64,000 bases of DNA from Vibrio sp. JPW-9-11-11 (GTDB taxonomy: Bacteria; Pseudomonadota; Gammaproteobacteria; Enterobacterales; Vibrionaceae): the NCBI RefSeq assembly GCF_013369335.1, contig NZ_SZQJ01000008.1:114740-178739 (forward strand), written 5' to 3'. The position numbers and the translations under genes are program-made. Below are positions 40,686-50,733 of this stretch, piece after piece. A model generated the notes under the pieces. That model searched no databases, had not been told where the DNA came from, and was given only the letters and a program-made list of their open reading frames with translations. Numbering within the stretch: position 1 is the stretch's first letter; the number at the start of each line of letters is the position of its first letter.

Positions 40686-42566
40686 ATGAGAAATACCATC
40701 AAACTCAAAATGCAGGTTGCGATTGCAATCGTTATCGCCATCGTAAGTGGCGTTCAAGCTTGGATATCCGTAAGCCAACTCAAGAATGAAACCTCGGCCG
40801 CGCTAAACAGCGAAATGGCCAATGTCAGCCATGCGACGGCACGCTATATTAGCGACTGGCTAGACATACGCAGTGACATGATGCTGGCCAATGAAAAGGT
40901 CATCTCAGAATCAAGCGACCCACAGCGTGAAATGCTGGTCACCAAACGGGCAGGTGACTTTCTCTCTGTGTACGCGGGCTTTGAGGATGGCTCCATTGCC
41001 TATGGCGACCCAAGCGAAGACTGGCCAGCGGATTATGACCCGAGAACTCGCCCTTGGTATCAAGATGCAATGAAAGCGTCAGGATTAATCTTAACTGAGC
41101 CTTATCAAGACTTTGATGGCAGTATTGTGGTCAGCTTTGCCAAAGCATTTTCCGGACAGCAACCCGGCGTGCTAGCGGCCGATTTAACGGTCACCAATAT
41201 CATCGACCAAGTCCTCAATGTCACCCTCGACAACGATGGTTTTACTTTCTTGGTCGACGGCAACAACAATATTGTCGCCTACCAAGATGAAAAGCTAAGT
41301 CAAAAGCCGGTGACGGAACTTAACCCTGTGTTGACCGCGAACAAAATCCAATCTCTGATCAGCGATGCCACGATTTCAACCATCAGCTGGCCTAATCAGG
41401 GTGACAAGCTGGTTTACATGATCAACGTCCCTTCAACCGATTGGTCACTCGGTATTGTGGTCGACAAAACGCTTGCATTTGCCTCGGTCAGTGAACAGAT
41501 CCAGTTCACGGCATTGGCCTCTATCATTTTGTATCTAGTGATTGCCACGGTCAGCACTTACACCATCACTAAGCTGTTAAAGCCGCTTCAAGACCTTTCG
41601 CTTTCCTTACAGCAATTATCCAAAGGCGAAGGCGATTTAACCCAACGTGTTGAGATCAAACGCCGTGATGAGATTGGTGAAGTGGCCGAACATGTCAATC
41701 AATTCTTAGCCCAAATGCAAGCGATGATAAGCGGAATTATTCAGCATAGCGAAACCCTTGCGGCTCAAGCGATCCAAGCCAATCAACTCTCGCAGCAATC
41801 TTCTCATCAAGTCGAAGTGCAGCAAAATGACGTCAACCAGATCGCGACTGCCATTCACCAAATGTCGGCCACCGCCGCAGAGGTTGCAAGTCACGCAGAG
41901 CTGACCGCCAACGCCTCGCAGACCTCCTCCTTGGCCTGCCAAGATGGTCAACAAGTGATCCAGAAAAACCGCCAAGCGATCGTCGAACTGGCCGATCAAG
42001 TGACGGCAGCGGCTGGTGTTATTTCTGAGCTGGAAAATAACACACAAAGCATCAACCAAATCTTGTCGACCATTCAGGAAATCGCCGAGCAGACTAACCT
42101 ACTAGCACTCAATGCAGCGATTGAAGCGGCTCGAGCCGGAGAACAAGGGCGCGGTTTTGCCGTGGTTGCCGATGAAGTCAGAGTACTCAGTCAACGGACC
42201 CATGGGTCAACAGAAGAAATTCGCAATATGATTGAAACGCTGCAGACCAATACCAAGCAAGCGGTCAACAGCATGCAGACCAGCACCTCACTGGCGGATA
42301 CCAGCGTCAACTACGCTCAGCAAGCTGCAGAAAGCTTGGGCCGAATTACCGATGCGATCACTGAAATCAATGATATGGCGCTGCAAATTGCTAGCGCAGC
42401 CGAAGAACAACGCGCAGTGAGCGAAGACATCAGCCGCAACACACAAGGGATCAAAGACGCCTCGGACACCCTCGCGGGACAAGCGGTTCAAAGCAGTCAA
42501 AGCGCCGATAATATGCGCAATTCAGCTCAGACCATGCGTGAGGAGGTCGGACGCTTTAAAGTTTAA
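40686..42566 (+). CDS. Methyl-accepting chemotaxis protein, dCache_1 amino-acid type
   Basis: 626 residues from the ATG at 40686 with AAAGGAA upstream. TM1 lies at about 9-28, a periplasmic dCache_1 domain at about 35-275, TM2 at about 280-302, then a HAMP and the signalling helix bundle whose tip contains QTNLLALNAAIEAARAGEQG. The known dCache amino-acid motif is visible: Tyr117, Arg122, Trp124, Tyr125, Tyr140, Asp142 and Asp166 in YDPRTRPWY, PYQD and AADL. This predicts direct sensing of amino-acid ligands. No CheR/CheB-docking pentapeptide at the C-terminus. Confidence 0.92.
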   Translation: MRNTIKLKMQVAIAIVIAIVSGVQAWISVSQLKNETSAALNSEMANVSHATARYISDWLDIRSDMMLANEKVISESSDPQREMLVTKRAGDFLSVYAGFEDGSIAYGDPSEDWPADYDPRTRPWYQDAMKASGLILTEPYQDFDGSIVVSFAKAFSGQQPGVLAADLTVTNIIDQVLNVTLDNDGFTFLVDGNNNIVAYQDEKLSQKPVTELNPVLTANKIQSLISDATISTISWPNQGDKLVYMINVPSTDWSLGIVVDKTLAFASVSEQIQFTALASIILYLVIATVSTYTITKLLKPLQDLSLSLQQLSKGEGDLTQRVEIKRRDEIGEVAEHVNQFLAQMQAMISGIIQHSETLAAQAIQANQLSQQSSHQVEVQQNDVNQIATAIHQMSATAAEVASHAELTANASQTSSLACQDGQQVIQKNRQAIVELADQVTAAAGVISELENNTQSINQILSTIQEIAEQTNLLALNAAIEAARAGEQGRGFAVVADEVRVLSQRTHGSTEEIRNMIETLQTNTKQAVNSMQTSTSLADTSVNYAQQAAESLGRITDAITEINDMALQIASAAEEQRAVSEDISRNTQGIKDASDTLAGQAVQSSQSADNMRNSAQTMREEVGRFKV

Positions 42567-42638
42567 GGTTTGTTTTAACGTATTTTTGATGCATATTGTC
42601 AGCCATTATTGTTCCCTACTCACAAGGAAATCGTGTCG

Positions 42639-43526
42639 ATGGGTTATGAATGGCTGGCACTGGCAGCGGCTTTTCTTTGGGCGGTTGCCAGTCTCCTCTC
42701 GGTGGTTCCTGCCCAACATCTTGGTACTTTTGCTTATAGCCGTTGGCGTATGGGGTGTACTTCGGTCATTCTTGGCACAATGGCGCTTGTGACTGGCGGC
42801 TGGTCAAGTGTTGAAACAACCGCGATTTCGGCGATGATGCTCTCGGGAGTGGTCGGTATTTTTATTGGTGACACGGCTCTCTTTGCCTGTCTCAATCGCA
42901 TGGGGCCGCGGCAAGCAGGTTTGCTGTTCTCTTGTCATGCGGTTTTTTCCGCCATTCTAGGTTACTTCCTGTTTAGCGAAACCATGACCAAGCTAGAACT
43001 GCTTGGGGCCTTGCTGGTTTTCTCAGGGGTATTGACCGCCATTTTCTTTGGTCGTAAAGGCCAATCAGCCAACCAATTGGAAGCGGTAAAAGGCAATGTC
43101 TGGATCGGGATAAGTCTTGGTCTGGTCGCGGCACTTTGTCAGGCTCTGGGCGGCATCATTGCCAAGCCCATTATGCTGACGGAGATAGATCCTGTTGCCG
43201 CATCAGCCATACGCATGATGACCGCCTTCGCGGCGCATTGCTTGTTATTTATCAGTGGGGCCAAACTTGCTCGCGCCACCCAACCCATGACTATCAAGAT
43301 ATTCTCGATCACCGCCATCAACGGCTTTCTTGCCATGGCGGTCGGTATGACACTGATCCTCTACGCCCTCAAGCAGGGTAATGTCGGCATGGTCGCCCTA
43401 CTCTCTTCTACCACACCGATTATGTTGTTGCCTATACTATGGGTCTACTCGGGCAAACGTCCCAACCGCTTTGCTTGGATCGGCGCCATACTAGCGGTCA
43501 GCGGAACCGGAATCCTAGTGGGTTAA
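42639..43526 (+). CDS. EamA/DMT family transporter
   Basis: 295 residues from the ATG at 42639, nine bases after AAGGAA. Ten membrane helices in two EamA repeats (about 3-135 and 150-290), with the WLALAAAFLWAVASLL start and internal-repeat SLGLVAALCQALGGIIAKP. Substrate unknown; relatives export amino acids or metabolites. No clear terminator before gpmI. Confidence 0.87.
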   Translation: MGYEWLALAAAFLWAVASLLSVVPAQHLGTFAYSRWRMGCTSVILGTMALVTGGWSSVETTAISAMMLSGVVGIFIGDTALFACLNRMGPRQAGLLFSCHAVFSAILGYFLFSETMTKLELLGALLVFSGVLTAIFFGRKGQSANQLEAVKGNVWIGISLGLVAALCQALGGIIAKPIMLTEIDPVAASAIRMMTAFAAHCLLFISGAKLARATQPMTIKIFSITAINGFLAMAVGMTLILYALKQGNVGMVALLSSTTPIMLLPILWVYSGKRPNRFAWIGAILAVSGTGILVG

Positions 43527-43766
43527 TCACTATCATATTAATAGGCACAAACCGGTTTATTTTTGTCTATCAGATGCCAAAATGGTGGTGTTTTGATCGT
43601 GTAACAAGGTGCAGTAAACACTCAGCAACCGTGAGCATAGTGAAAGATAACAACGATATTTCGCACACAATATTTGATCTTAACCTACAGTTTTGGTTAC
43701 AAAGTGTAGTAAAATTACGCTAATTTTGTTTCTAAAGTTACTTTGAAATTTGACGAGGTCATCACT

Positions 43767-45299
43767 ATGACAGCTAAGAAGCCAATGGCTCTAGTTATTC
43801 TTGACGGTTACGGACACCGTGAAGATACAGCAAGCAATGCAATCGCTAACGCGAAAACTCCTGTATTGGATAGCTTGTTTGCAAACAAACCAAATACTCT
43901 AATCTCTGCTTCTGGCATGGATGTTGGTCTGCCTGACGGTCAGATGGGTAACTCGGAAGTTGGCCACACTAACATTGGCGCAGGTCGTGTTGTATACCAA
44001 GACCTGACACGTATTACTAAATCTATCGCTGACGGCGAGTTCGCTAAAACGCCAGCGTTGGTGGAAGCTATCGACGCAGCGGTGAAAGCTGAGAAAGCAG
44101 TACACATCATGGGGCTGATGTCTCCAGGTGGCGTACACTCACACGAAGACCACATTTACGCCGCCGTTGAAATGGCAGCTGCACGTGGCGCAGAGAAAAT
44201 TTATCTACACTGCTTCCTAGATGGTCGTGACACACCGCCACGCAGCGCTGAAGGCTCTCTACAGCGCTTCCAAGATCTATTCGCCAAACTAGGCAAAGGC
44301 CGTGTCGCTTCTCTAGTGGGTCGTTACTACGCTATGGACCGCGACAACAACTGGGATCGCGTTCAAGTGGCTTACGACCTCCTGACTCAAGCGAAAGCAG
44401 AATTCACGTACGACTCTGCCGTTGCTGGTCTTGAAGCCGCTTATGCTCGTGAAGAGAACGATGAGTTCGTGAAAGCGACGGCGATTAAAGCGGAAGGCCA
44501 AGACGACGCGGCTATCCAAGATGGCGATGCGGTAATCTTTATGAACTACCGTGCTGACCGTGCGCGTCAAATCACGCGTACTTTCGTCCCTGCATTTGAT
44601 GGCTTCGAGCGTGCAGTATTCCCAGCGATCAACTTCGTAATGCTAACGCAATACGCTGCTGATATTCCTCTGGCCATTGCCTTCCCACCAGCGTCTCTTG
44701 AGAACACTTACGGTGAGTGGCTATCTAAGCAAGGTAAAACTCAGCTACGTATCTCTGAAACAGAAAAATACGCACACGTCACTTTCTTCTTCAACGGTGG
44801 GGTTGAATCAGAATTTGAAGGTGAGGAGCGTCAACTTGTTGCTTCGCCAAAAGTCGCGACATACGACCTACAACCTGAGATGAGCTCTGAAGAGCTAACA
44901 GAGAAGATGGTTGCTGCGATTAAGTCAGGCAAGTACGACACTATCATCTGTAACTACCCGAACCCAGATATGGTGGGTCACACTGGCGTTTATGAAGCGG
45001 CTGAAAAAGCCATTGAAGCGGTAGATGCCTGTGTAGGTAAAGTTGTTGCGGCTATCGAAGAAGTAGGCGGTCAGATGCTGATCACCGCTGACCACGGTAA
45101 CGCTGAAATGATGGTAGACCCAGAAACTGGTGGTACACACACTGCGCACACTAACCTGCCAGTACCTCTCATCTACGTGGGTGACAAAGCGGTTGAGTTT
45201 AAACAAGGCGGTAAACTGTCTGACCTAGCTCCTACTATGCTGTCTCTGACTGGCCTAGAGATCCCTGCAGAGATGACGGGCGAAGTTCTGGTTAAATAA
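43767..45299 (+). CDS. gpmI: 2,3-bisphosphoglycerate-independent phosphoglycerate mutase
   Basis: 510 residues from the ATG at 43767 with GAGG upstream. The alkaline-phosphatase-like catalytic core has the nucleophile Ser63 in [11 protein letters not shown] and the metal-binding LILDGYG start and [11 protein letters not shown] near the C-terminus. It interconverts 3- and 2-phosphoglycerate using two Mn ions. Terminated at 45332-45358. Confidence 0.98.
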   Translation: MTAKKPMALVILDGYGHREDTASNAIANAKTPVLDSLFANKPNTLISASGMDVGLPDGQMGNSEVGHTNIGAGRVVYQDLTRITKSIADGEFAKTPALVEAIDAAVKAEKAVHIMGLMSPGGVHSHEDHIYAAVEMAAARGAEKIYLHCFLDGRDTPPRSAEGSLQRFQDLFAKLGKGRVASLVGRYYAMDRDNNWDRVQVAYDLLTQAKAEFTYDSAVAGLEAAYAREENDEFVKATAIKAEGQDDAAIQDGDAVIFMNYRADRARQITRTFVPAFDGFERAVFPAINFVMLTQYAADIPLAIAFPPASLENTYGEWLSKQGKTQLRISETEKYAHVTFFFNGGVESEFEGEERQLVASPKVATYDLQPEMSSEELTEKMVAAIKSGKYDTIICNYPNPDMVGHTGVYEAAEKAIEAVDACVGKVVAAIEEVGGQMLITADHGNAEMMVDPETGGTHTAHTNLPVPLIYVGDKAVEFKQGGKLSDLAPTMLSLTGLEIPAEMTGEVLVK

Positions 45300-45331
45300 A
45301 CCTAATCAGAATATCCCAACTTGAGTTATTG

Positions 45332-45358
45332 AGCCCGAGCCTATGCTTGGGCTTTTTT
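45332..45358 (+). terminator. Terminator of gpmI
   Basis: AGCCCGAGC (45332-45340), loop CTAT, GCTTGGGCT (45345-45353) with one G-U pair, then six T. Confidence 0.93.
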
Positions 45359-45464
45359 ATGGACAAGCGTTCACAGGAGCACAAGTTTTGACTTTCCTCT
45401 TTCTTCTCGATCAAAGGTTTGGGTATACTGATTCCCTCTCAAGATGTTAGGAAAGCCTTGTTCA

Positions 45465-46601
45465 ATGGTGGTGATTGCAAACCGGATACGCTCAGTAAGC
45501 AAAACATGTTTTGCTCTCGGACTGATACTTTCCGCCTGTTCATTAGCTCCTAGCTACGCTGCCAGTAATGATGAGCTCAAAGGTGTCAGTGGCGAAATAT
45601 CACGCCAAAAACAGTCATTGTCGACACAAAAAAAGCAGTTAGACACGCTACAACAATCGCTGAAAAGCCAAGAGATCACGATCAATCGCTTAGAGAACGA
45701 AATTAAGCAAACCAAACGCTCTCTGGCTAACACCAATAGCAATATTGCCAATCTCGAAAACAAAGTGGCGCAACTGGCACAGAAAAAACGCCAACAAAGC
45801 GACAAGCTGGCCGAGCTGCTGCAAACCTACTACGTCACCCAGCGTGCCAAATCATCGAGTAAAATCCTTAACCAAGGCGTCGAAGAAGACCGAATTAGTC
45901 AGTATTTTCAGCACTTAGCCAAACAACGAACCGTGACTATCGCTGAATTAGAGCGAGTGGTAGCAGAACTGGCGAATAGCCGTGAACAGCTTGAGCTAGA
46001 AAAGCAGCAGATCACCACTTTGCTTACCCAGCAAACCCAAAAGCGCGATCAATTAGCCAAAGCGCAATCACAACGCAAAGGGACCGTGTCTAAGATTCGC
46101 CGCAGTATTTCAAATGACAAAGTGTATTTGTCAGAGTTGCAGCGCAATGAAACACGCCTCAAAGCAGAAATCGCCAAAGCGGCTAAACGCAATGCTGTAC
46201 CTATGGATGGCTTAGCGCGACAGAAAGGCAAATTATCTTGGCCATTGAAAGGCAAAATCCTCCACCATTATGGGTCTCGCCAGACAGGGCAGATCAATTG
46301 GAAAGGCATGGTGATCGATGCCAATTATGGTCAAGCAGTTAAGTCTGTTTACTCGGGGACGGTGGTTTTTGCTGACTATTTACGCGGTTACGGGTTAGTG
46401 GTACTGCTCGACCACGGCAAAGGCGATATGACGCTTTACGGCTTCAACCAAAGTCTACTGAAAAAAGAGGGCGACAAAGTCACTAAAGGTGAAACCATTG
46501 CACTAGCTGGTGATACAGGGGGACAACCTCAGCCCTCGCTCTACTTTGAAATTCGACGCAATAGTAAAACTCAAAACCCGAAAAGCTGGCTAACCCGCTA
46601 A
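45465..46601 (+). CDS. envC: Murein hydrolase activator EnvC
   Basis: 378 residues from the ATG at 45465 (AGGA upstream; an earlier ATG at 45444 lacks one). A signal peptide contains LILSAC, which could be a lipobox, or cleave after SYA. A long coiled coil (about 30-245) follows, then a LytM domain (from KLSWPLKGKIL). The zinc HxH is degenerate: the FEI strand reads SLYFEI instead of HLHFEI, so it is an activator, not an enzyme. Partner is AmiB, also in this window. Confidence 0.93.
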   Translation: MVVIANRIRSVSKTCFALGLILSACSLAPSYAASNDELKGVSGEISRQKQSLSTQKKQLDTLQQSLKSQEITINRLENEIKQTKRSLANTNSNIANLENKVAQLAQKKRQQSDKLAELLQTYYVTQRAKSSSKILNQGVEEDRISQYFQHLAKQRTVTIAELERVVAELANSREQLELEKQQITTLLTQQTQKRDQLAKAQSQRKGTVSKIRRSISNDKVYLSELQRNETRLKAEIAKAAKRNAVPMDGLARQKGKLSWPLKGKILHHYGSRQTGQINWKGMVIDANYGQAVKSVYSGTVVFADYLRGYGLVVLLDHGKGDMTLYGFNQSLLKKEGDKVTKGETIALAGDTGGQPQPSLYFEIRRNSKTQNPKSWLTR

Positions 46602-46652
46602 CACTTGTCGTAGACTATTCCAAATTCGCGGCCCCCTGCCGAGTTCAATCCT

Positions 46653-47612
46653 TTAGTCGCGGTAGTACTGCTCGACCTCCTCAATAAATGCGCTTAGCTG
46701 CTGTTTCGGTAATGCATTGACCCCTGCAGCGGCTGCCCGCCCTCCGCCACTAGGAAACTGAGCACAAATATCCCCTGCACCTTGTTTGTTTTGCAAAGGT
46801 GCTCGTAGTGACACGGTGTAGGTGCCATCGCTATTCTCGGTCAATACCGCATGTGCTGAGTGTGGAGACCGATTGGCGAGCGCATTGCCATACACACCAC
46901 TGACTCGTCGCGAAAAAGCCTGGTTAGGCAATTCAAAGACCGTCAACCTTTCACTTTGATAATGAGGCGCTATGGCCATCGCTTGACCCATATCGGTTTT
47001 AAACGCTGCAGACAATGCTTGAAAGGGGGAGTTGGGATCAGCAATAACCGCAAACGGATCATCATAGGCCAAAAGCTGGGAAAACAAGTTAGCGGGATCA
47101 AAGTGAAGGTCTGCTAACTTCGCGCCATAGCCGTTGTAGTTGATTAACGTACCCAGCTCTTTTAATTGCGCTTTTTGCTCTGCGCTTAATCCCGCCTCAT
47201 CGGCCAACTGGTCGGCAGTGTCAATCAAGTTATCACCATACGCCGCCGTTATCGCCCATAGTCGATAACGACCATTAAGTAACTTATCGATGATCAGTGC
47301 GGTGCAGGTATTGGCATCGAGATCAATATGAGCCTGTAAGTGAGAGTGTTGAGGAATGTCGCCAGACTGATGGTGGTCGGCGTAAAAAACCTGCGCCCCT
47401 ACCGCTAATATTTTTTCTAGTGCGGCTTTGTTCTTATGCATCGAGATATCTAGGACAACAACAGAATCGCCGGGCTCAACAGCCAATCTATCTAGCAAGT
47501 GGATATCGCGCTTAACCCCTGTCACCAAAGTTGAAACTTTCGGCTCAGCCAATCGCAGCTGTAGCAAAGCAATAATGCCGTCAGCATCGCCATTAAAAAC
47601 GTCGTAGTGCAT
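46653..47612 (-). CDS. DHH/DHHA1 family phosphoesterase
   Basis: 319 residues. Metal-binding FNGDADG (6-12), Asp55 in VVVLDIS and the DHH triad at 79-81 (YADHHQSG) are visible, and the C-terminal DHHA1-like region ends with the GAGDICAQFPSGGGRAAAAG glycine-rich segment. Such enzymes cleave short RNA or phosphodiester substrates. Substrate unknown. It lies convergent to envC. Confidence 0.85.
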   Translation of the reverse strand: MHYDVFNGDADGIIALLQLRLAEPKVSTLVTGVKRDIHLLDRLAVEPGDSVVVLDISMHKNKAALEKILAVGAQVFYADHHQSGDIPQHSHLQAHIDLDANTCTALIIDKLLNGRYRLWAITAAYGDNLIDTADQLADEAGLSAEQKAQLKELGTLINYNGYGAKLADLHFDPANLFSQLLAYDDPFAVIADPNSPFQALSAAFKTDMGQAMAIAPHYQSERLTVFELPNQAFSRRVSGVYGNALANRSPHSAHAVLTENSDGTYTVSLRAPLQNKQGAGDICAQFPSGGGRAAAAGVNALPKQQLSAFIEEVEQYYRD

Positions 47613-47614
47613 AA

Positions 47615-47653
47615 CAAAAACCCATTAAAGTTGTTAGCAATACTTTAATGGGT
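47615..47653 (-). terminator. Terminator of the TetR gene
   Basis: Perfect 12-bp stem, ACCCATTAAAGT (47620-47631) and ACTTTAATGGGT (47642-47653), 10-base loop. The complement continues TTTTTG. The DHH gene starts just downstream at 47612. Confidence 0.85.
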
Positions 47654-47695
47654 AAGCCGACAAGGGACAATTTGAATTGGTTATATCTTAGGTAG

Positions 47696-48331
47696 TTACG
47701 CGTGGATCGCTTTCACACCGTCTTCTAACAACTGGAGCTGCTCTAGACCCTGCGTGGTGGCTCTCGGCTTCATAACCGAGATCATCTGTAACATGCCTTG
47801 GTGGATCACTTGCTCAGAAATTTGGGTTTTCGGCGACATTGCCGCCTGGTAACCCAGCCAGCTCGACGCGATCATATGCAGCGTTTTCACCAACGACTTA
47901 AGTTCACTGTCATCGACAGTCACGAGCTCCAAGCTGACGAAGGCACGCATAATGTTGATCAAGTTACCCTGCAGTTTTTCTTGAACTTTAATGTACTCGT
48001 CGTGTAAGTCTTCATCACGCTGAAGAATTTCAGGTAAGTTGGCGTAGAAAAAACGATACTTCCACATCAGAGTAAAAATCGAGTCCAAATAGCGCTTAAG
48101 TAATACTAAGCTCTCTTGCTGACCTTGAATTGGGGTAAAGCGTTCAAGTAACTCGTTAGAATACAAAGCAAAGATCTCACGTACGATCTCTTGTTTATTG
48201 CGAAAATGGTAATACAGATTGCCCGGACTGATATCGATATACGCAGCAATGTGATTGGTGGTGATATTACGCTCACCGTGCTGATTAAATAATTCCAGTG
48301 CGGCCAGCACTATCTTGTCGCGAGTTTTCAT
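47696..48331 (-). CDS. TetR family transcriptional regulator
   Basis: 211 residues. The N-terminal HTH (about 9-53) reads ALELFNQHGERNITTNHIAAYIDISPGNLYYHFRNKQEIV, a typical TetR domain. The C-terminal domain resembles TetR_C_8. It is not SlmA, whose start differs. Monocistronic and insulated by terminators on both sides; targets unknown. Confidence 0.87.
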   Translation of the reverse strand: MKTRDKIVLAALELFNQHGERNITTNHIAAYIDISPGNLYYHFRNKQEIVREIFALYSNELLERFTPIQGQQESLVLLKRYLDSIFTLMWKYRFFYANLPEILQRDEDLHDEYIKVQEKLQGNLINIMRAFVSLELVTVDDSELKSLVKTLHMIASSWLGYQAAMSPKTQISEQVIHQGMLQMISVMKPRATTQGLEQLQLLEDGVKAIHA

Positions 48332-48393
48332 GAATAATCCGTATTCCCTAATCTATCTAACGGCGGTGGAACCATGAGTATAACCGATAATAA

Positions 48394-48422
48394 AAAAGCG
48401 CCTGGTCATATCAGGCGCTTTT
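48394..48422. terminator. Terminator of hemE
   Basis: AAAAGCGCCTG (48394-48404), loop GTCATAT, CAGGCGCTTTT (48412-48422); T-rich in both directions, so hemE transcripts end here. Confidence 0.92.
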
Positions 48423-48436
48423 CATTGATTACTCAG

Positions 48437-49504
48437 TTATTTGTGGTATGGCTTAGATAACTCGTGCACCGCTTCGACAAACACACCAGCATTCTCTGGT
48501 GGCACATCTAAGTGGATACCGTGACCTAAGTTAAATACGTGACCAGTTCCTGCGTCACCGAATCCTTCCAGGATAGTCGCCACTTCTTCACGAATACGCT
48601 CTGGAGAAGCATATAGCATGGACGGGTCCATGTTACCTTGCAGTGCCACTTTATCACCGATACGCTGAACCGCATCTTGGATGTTGATTGTCCAGTCTAG
48701 ACCGACTGCATCACACCCCGTCGCGGCGATTTGCTCCAGCCACATACCGCCGTTCTTAGTGAACAGAGTCACAGGAACGCGGCGACCATCGTTCTCACGA
48801 ATCAGACCATCAACAATTTTGTGCATGTATTGCAGTGAGAACAGATTGTAGTCGCGTGGAGTCAGTACACCACCCCAAGTATCAAACACCATCACCGATT
48901 GAGCACCCGCTTTAATTTGCGCGTTAAGATACTCAATCACACTGTCTGCCAACTTATCGAGAAGTAGGTGCAGCGTTTGTGGCTCGGCATACATCATCTT
49001 TTTGATCTTAGTGAAGGCTTTTGAGCTGCCACCTTCAACCATGTAGGTTGCCAGTGTCCACGGGCTACCTGAGAAACCAATCAAGGGCACATCACCATTA
49101 AGGTCTTTGCGGATCTGACGCACCGCGTTCATCACGTATTGCAGCTCGCCTTCTGGATCTGGGATACCAATTTTCTCGACATCGGCTTTACACGTGATCG
49201 GTTTATCAAACACAGGGCCTTCACCGGCAGCAAAACGCAGCTCCAGTCCCATCGCATCTGGGATAGTCAAAATGTCTGAAAATAAAATCGCTGCATCAAG
49301 AGGAAAACGGCGCAGCGGCTGTAAAGTCACTTCCGACGCGAGCTCTGCGTTCTTGCACAACGACATAAAGTCGCCAGCTTGTGCGCGCGTCGCTTTGTAT
49401 TCTGGTAAATAGCGACCCGCTTGGCGCATCATCCATACTGGGGTGTAATCAACTGGCTGCTTTAGTAACGCGCGAAGATAGCGGTCATTTTTTAATTCAG
49501 TCAT
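48437..49504 (-). CDS. hemE: Uroporphyrinogen decarboxylase
   Basis: 355 residues, the usual length. The [15 protein letters not shown] substrate-binding loop is near the N-terminus, with [12 protein letters not shown] and [13 protein letters not shown] following. It removes four acetate carboxylates to give coproporphyrinogen III in haem synthesis. Located between nudC and the TetR gene; a candidate sRNA is transcribed divergently just upstream. Confidence 0.98.
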   Translation of the reverse strand: MTELKNDRYLRALLKQPVDYTPVWMMRQAGRYLPEYKATRAQAGDFMSLCKNAELASEVTLQPLRRFPLDAAILFSDILTIPDAMGLELRFAAGEGPVFDKPITCKADVEKIGIPDPEGELQYVMNAVRQIRKDLNGDVPLIGFSGSPWTLATYMVEGGSSKAFTKIKKMMYAEPQTLHLLLDKLADSVIEYLNAQIKAGAQSVMVFDTWGGVLTPRDYNLFSLQYMHKIVDGLIRENDGRRVPVTLFTKNGGMWLEQIAATGCDAVGLDWTINIQDAVQRIGDKVALQGNMDPSMLYASPERIREEVATILEGFGDAGTGHVFNLGHGIHLDVPPENAGVFVEAVHELSKPYHK

Positions 49505-49685
49505 TCCGTTCTTCCAATTATTAGGCTTACTTTTTTATGGCGGGTATTCTAACACTGTTTGGCTCGCAAAAGCGGTGTGCTTTGCAACCTAGATCATGTT
49601 ATTAACTTTTAAATCAGTGCTTAATTTGCACCCACCCAGTATCAGTGTTAAAAATTTGTTTGCTAGCGAAAACTACAATTATAAA

Positions 49686-49754
49686 CCGAGCACTTCGTGC
49701 TTGGCATCTCATAACGACATCTTACTTACCCCCTCCTTCTGGAGGGTTTTTTTT
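49686..49754 (+). ncRNA. Candidate Hfq-type small RNA between hemE and nudC
   Basis: On the plus strand, facing away from hemE and toward the nudC stop, a hairpin CCGAGCAC/GTGCTTGG (49686-49704) is followed by an unpaired A/C/U-rich stretch and a strong terminator: CCCTCC (49731-49736), loop TTCT, GGAGGG (49741-49746), eight T. No plus-strand gene precedes it, and nudC transcripts reading the other way have no T-run. -10-like TACAAT (49674-49679) or TATAAA (49680-49685) lie upstream. The 5' end is uncertain. Confidence 0.5.
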
Positions 49755-49762
49755 ACTTATTT

Positions 49763-50548
49763 TCAGCAAGATAGCTTTATTTGTTCAATCGTATGTTCGA
49801 TCAATTCGCGGGCGATTGTGCCTTGAGGGGCAACGGGTGGCAGTGCGTCGATTGTGAACCAACGAGCATCACTCAACTCACTATAATCGGGCTTTAACTG
49901 CCCCGATAGGTAATCAGCAACAAACCCCATCATCATACTCGACGGAAAAGCCCAAGGCTGGCTACCGAAATAGCGAATGTTAATCACTTCGATACCTGTC
50001 TCTTCTTTGACCTCACGGGCGACACATTGCTCAAGGGTTTCTCCCACTTCAAGGAAGCCAGCAATCACGGTATACATACCGTTGCGATGACGAGGGTGCT
50101 GCGCCAAGAGGATCTGGTGCTGTTTTCTGACCGCGACAATAATACACGGGAAAATTCTTGGATAGTGTAGCGTTCGACAATCACTGCACTGCATCGCAAG
50201 TTGATTGTGGTTAAGGTAATTGCGACCACCGCATTGAGGACAAAAACGCAGAGTTTGACTCATGTGACCATACTGAACCGCTTTACTCATCAATAAAAAA
50301 AGCTCAGATTCGACATTCAAACAGTCTCGTAAAGAGCTTAACTTCAGCTCTTGTTCGACTTCCGATTCATTCAGCCACATCACTGGGTGACCTTGGTAAT
50401 AACCAACCTCTACCGCAGATTGATAAGGCAAGTCTAACGACTCTGCACTCGCAAATGGCAGTTGACCTTGATCTAACCAAATATCACTTCCTGATACCAC
50501 ACACCAATACGCCGCCTTGGTACGGTTTATGTCACCTTTCTTTAACAT
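49763..50548 (-). CDS. nudC: NAD(+) diphosphatase NudC
   Basis: 261 residues. A zinc ribbon ([10 protein letters not shown] and [11 protein letters not shown], about 97-125) precedes a full Nudix box ([22 protein letters not shown]) and the NudC-specific SQPWAFPSS. It hydrolyses NADH and removes NAD caps from RNA 5' ends. Its stop lies 9 bp beyond the candidate sRNA terminator. Confidence 0.97.
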   Translation of the reverse strand: MLKKGDINRTKAAYWCVVSGSDIWLDQGQLPFASAESLDLPYQSAVEVGYYQGHPVMWLNESEVEQELKLSSLRDCLNVESELFLLMSKAVQYGHMSQTLRFCPQCGGRNYLNHNQLAMQCSDCRTLHYPRIFPCIIVAVRKQHQILLAQHPRHRNGMYTVIAGFLEVGETLEQCVAREVKEETGIEVINIRYFGSQPWAFPSSMMMGFVADYLSGQLKPDYSELSDARWFTIDALPPVAPQGTIARELIEHTIEQIKLSC

Positions 50549-50733
50549 GAGCTCCCCTCATCGCTTGCAGTTGTTCTATTTTACTGGCAATCTAAATTCA
50601 TACCAGAGTTTGTAGTGACGTAAATTTACGACTATAAATTTTAGTAAGGACAAGAGGTTATATCTCTGTATGTGCTTTGCTATTCAAAGCTTTACGATCA
50701 CCGGAGTTGTGATCCGATCATGAGGATATGGTC

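Noticed and set aside
47696..48331. SlmA nucleoid occlusion factor
   Set aside because: The TetR N-terminus and length differ from SlmA; only the family can be named.
49731..49754. Terminator of nudC
   Set aside because: The T-run is on the plus strand; nudC is on the complement and would read no U-tract after the hairpin.
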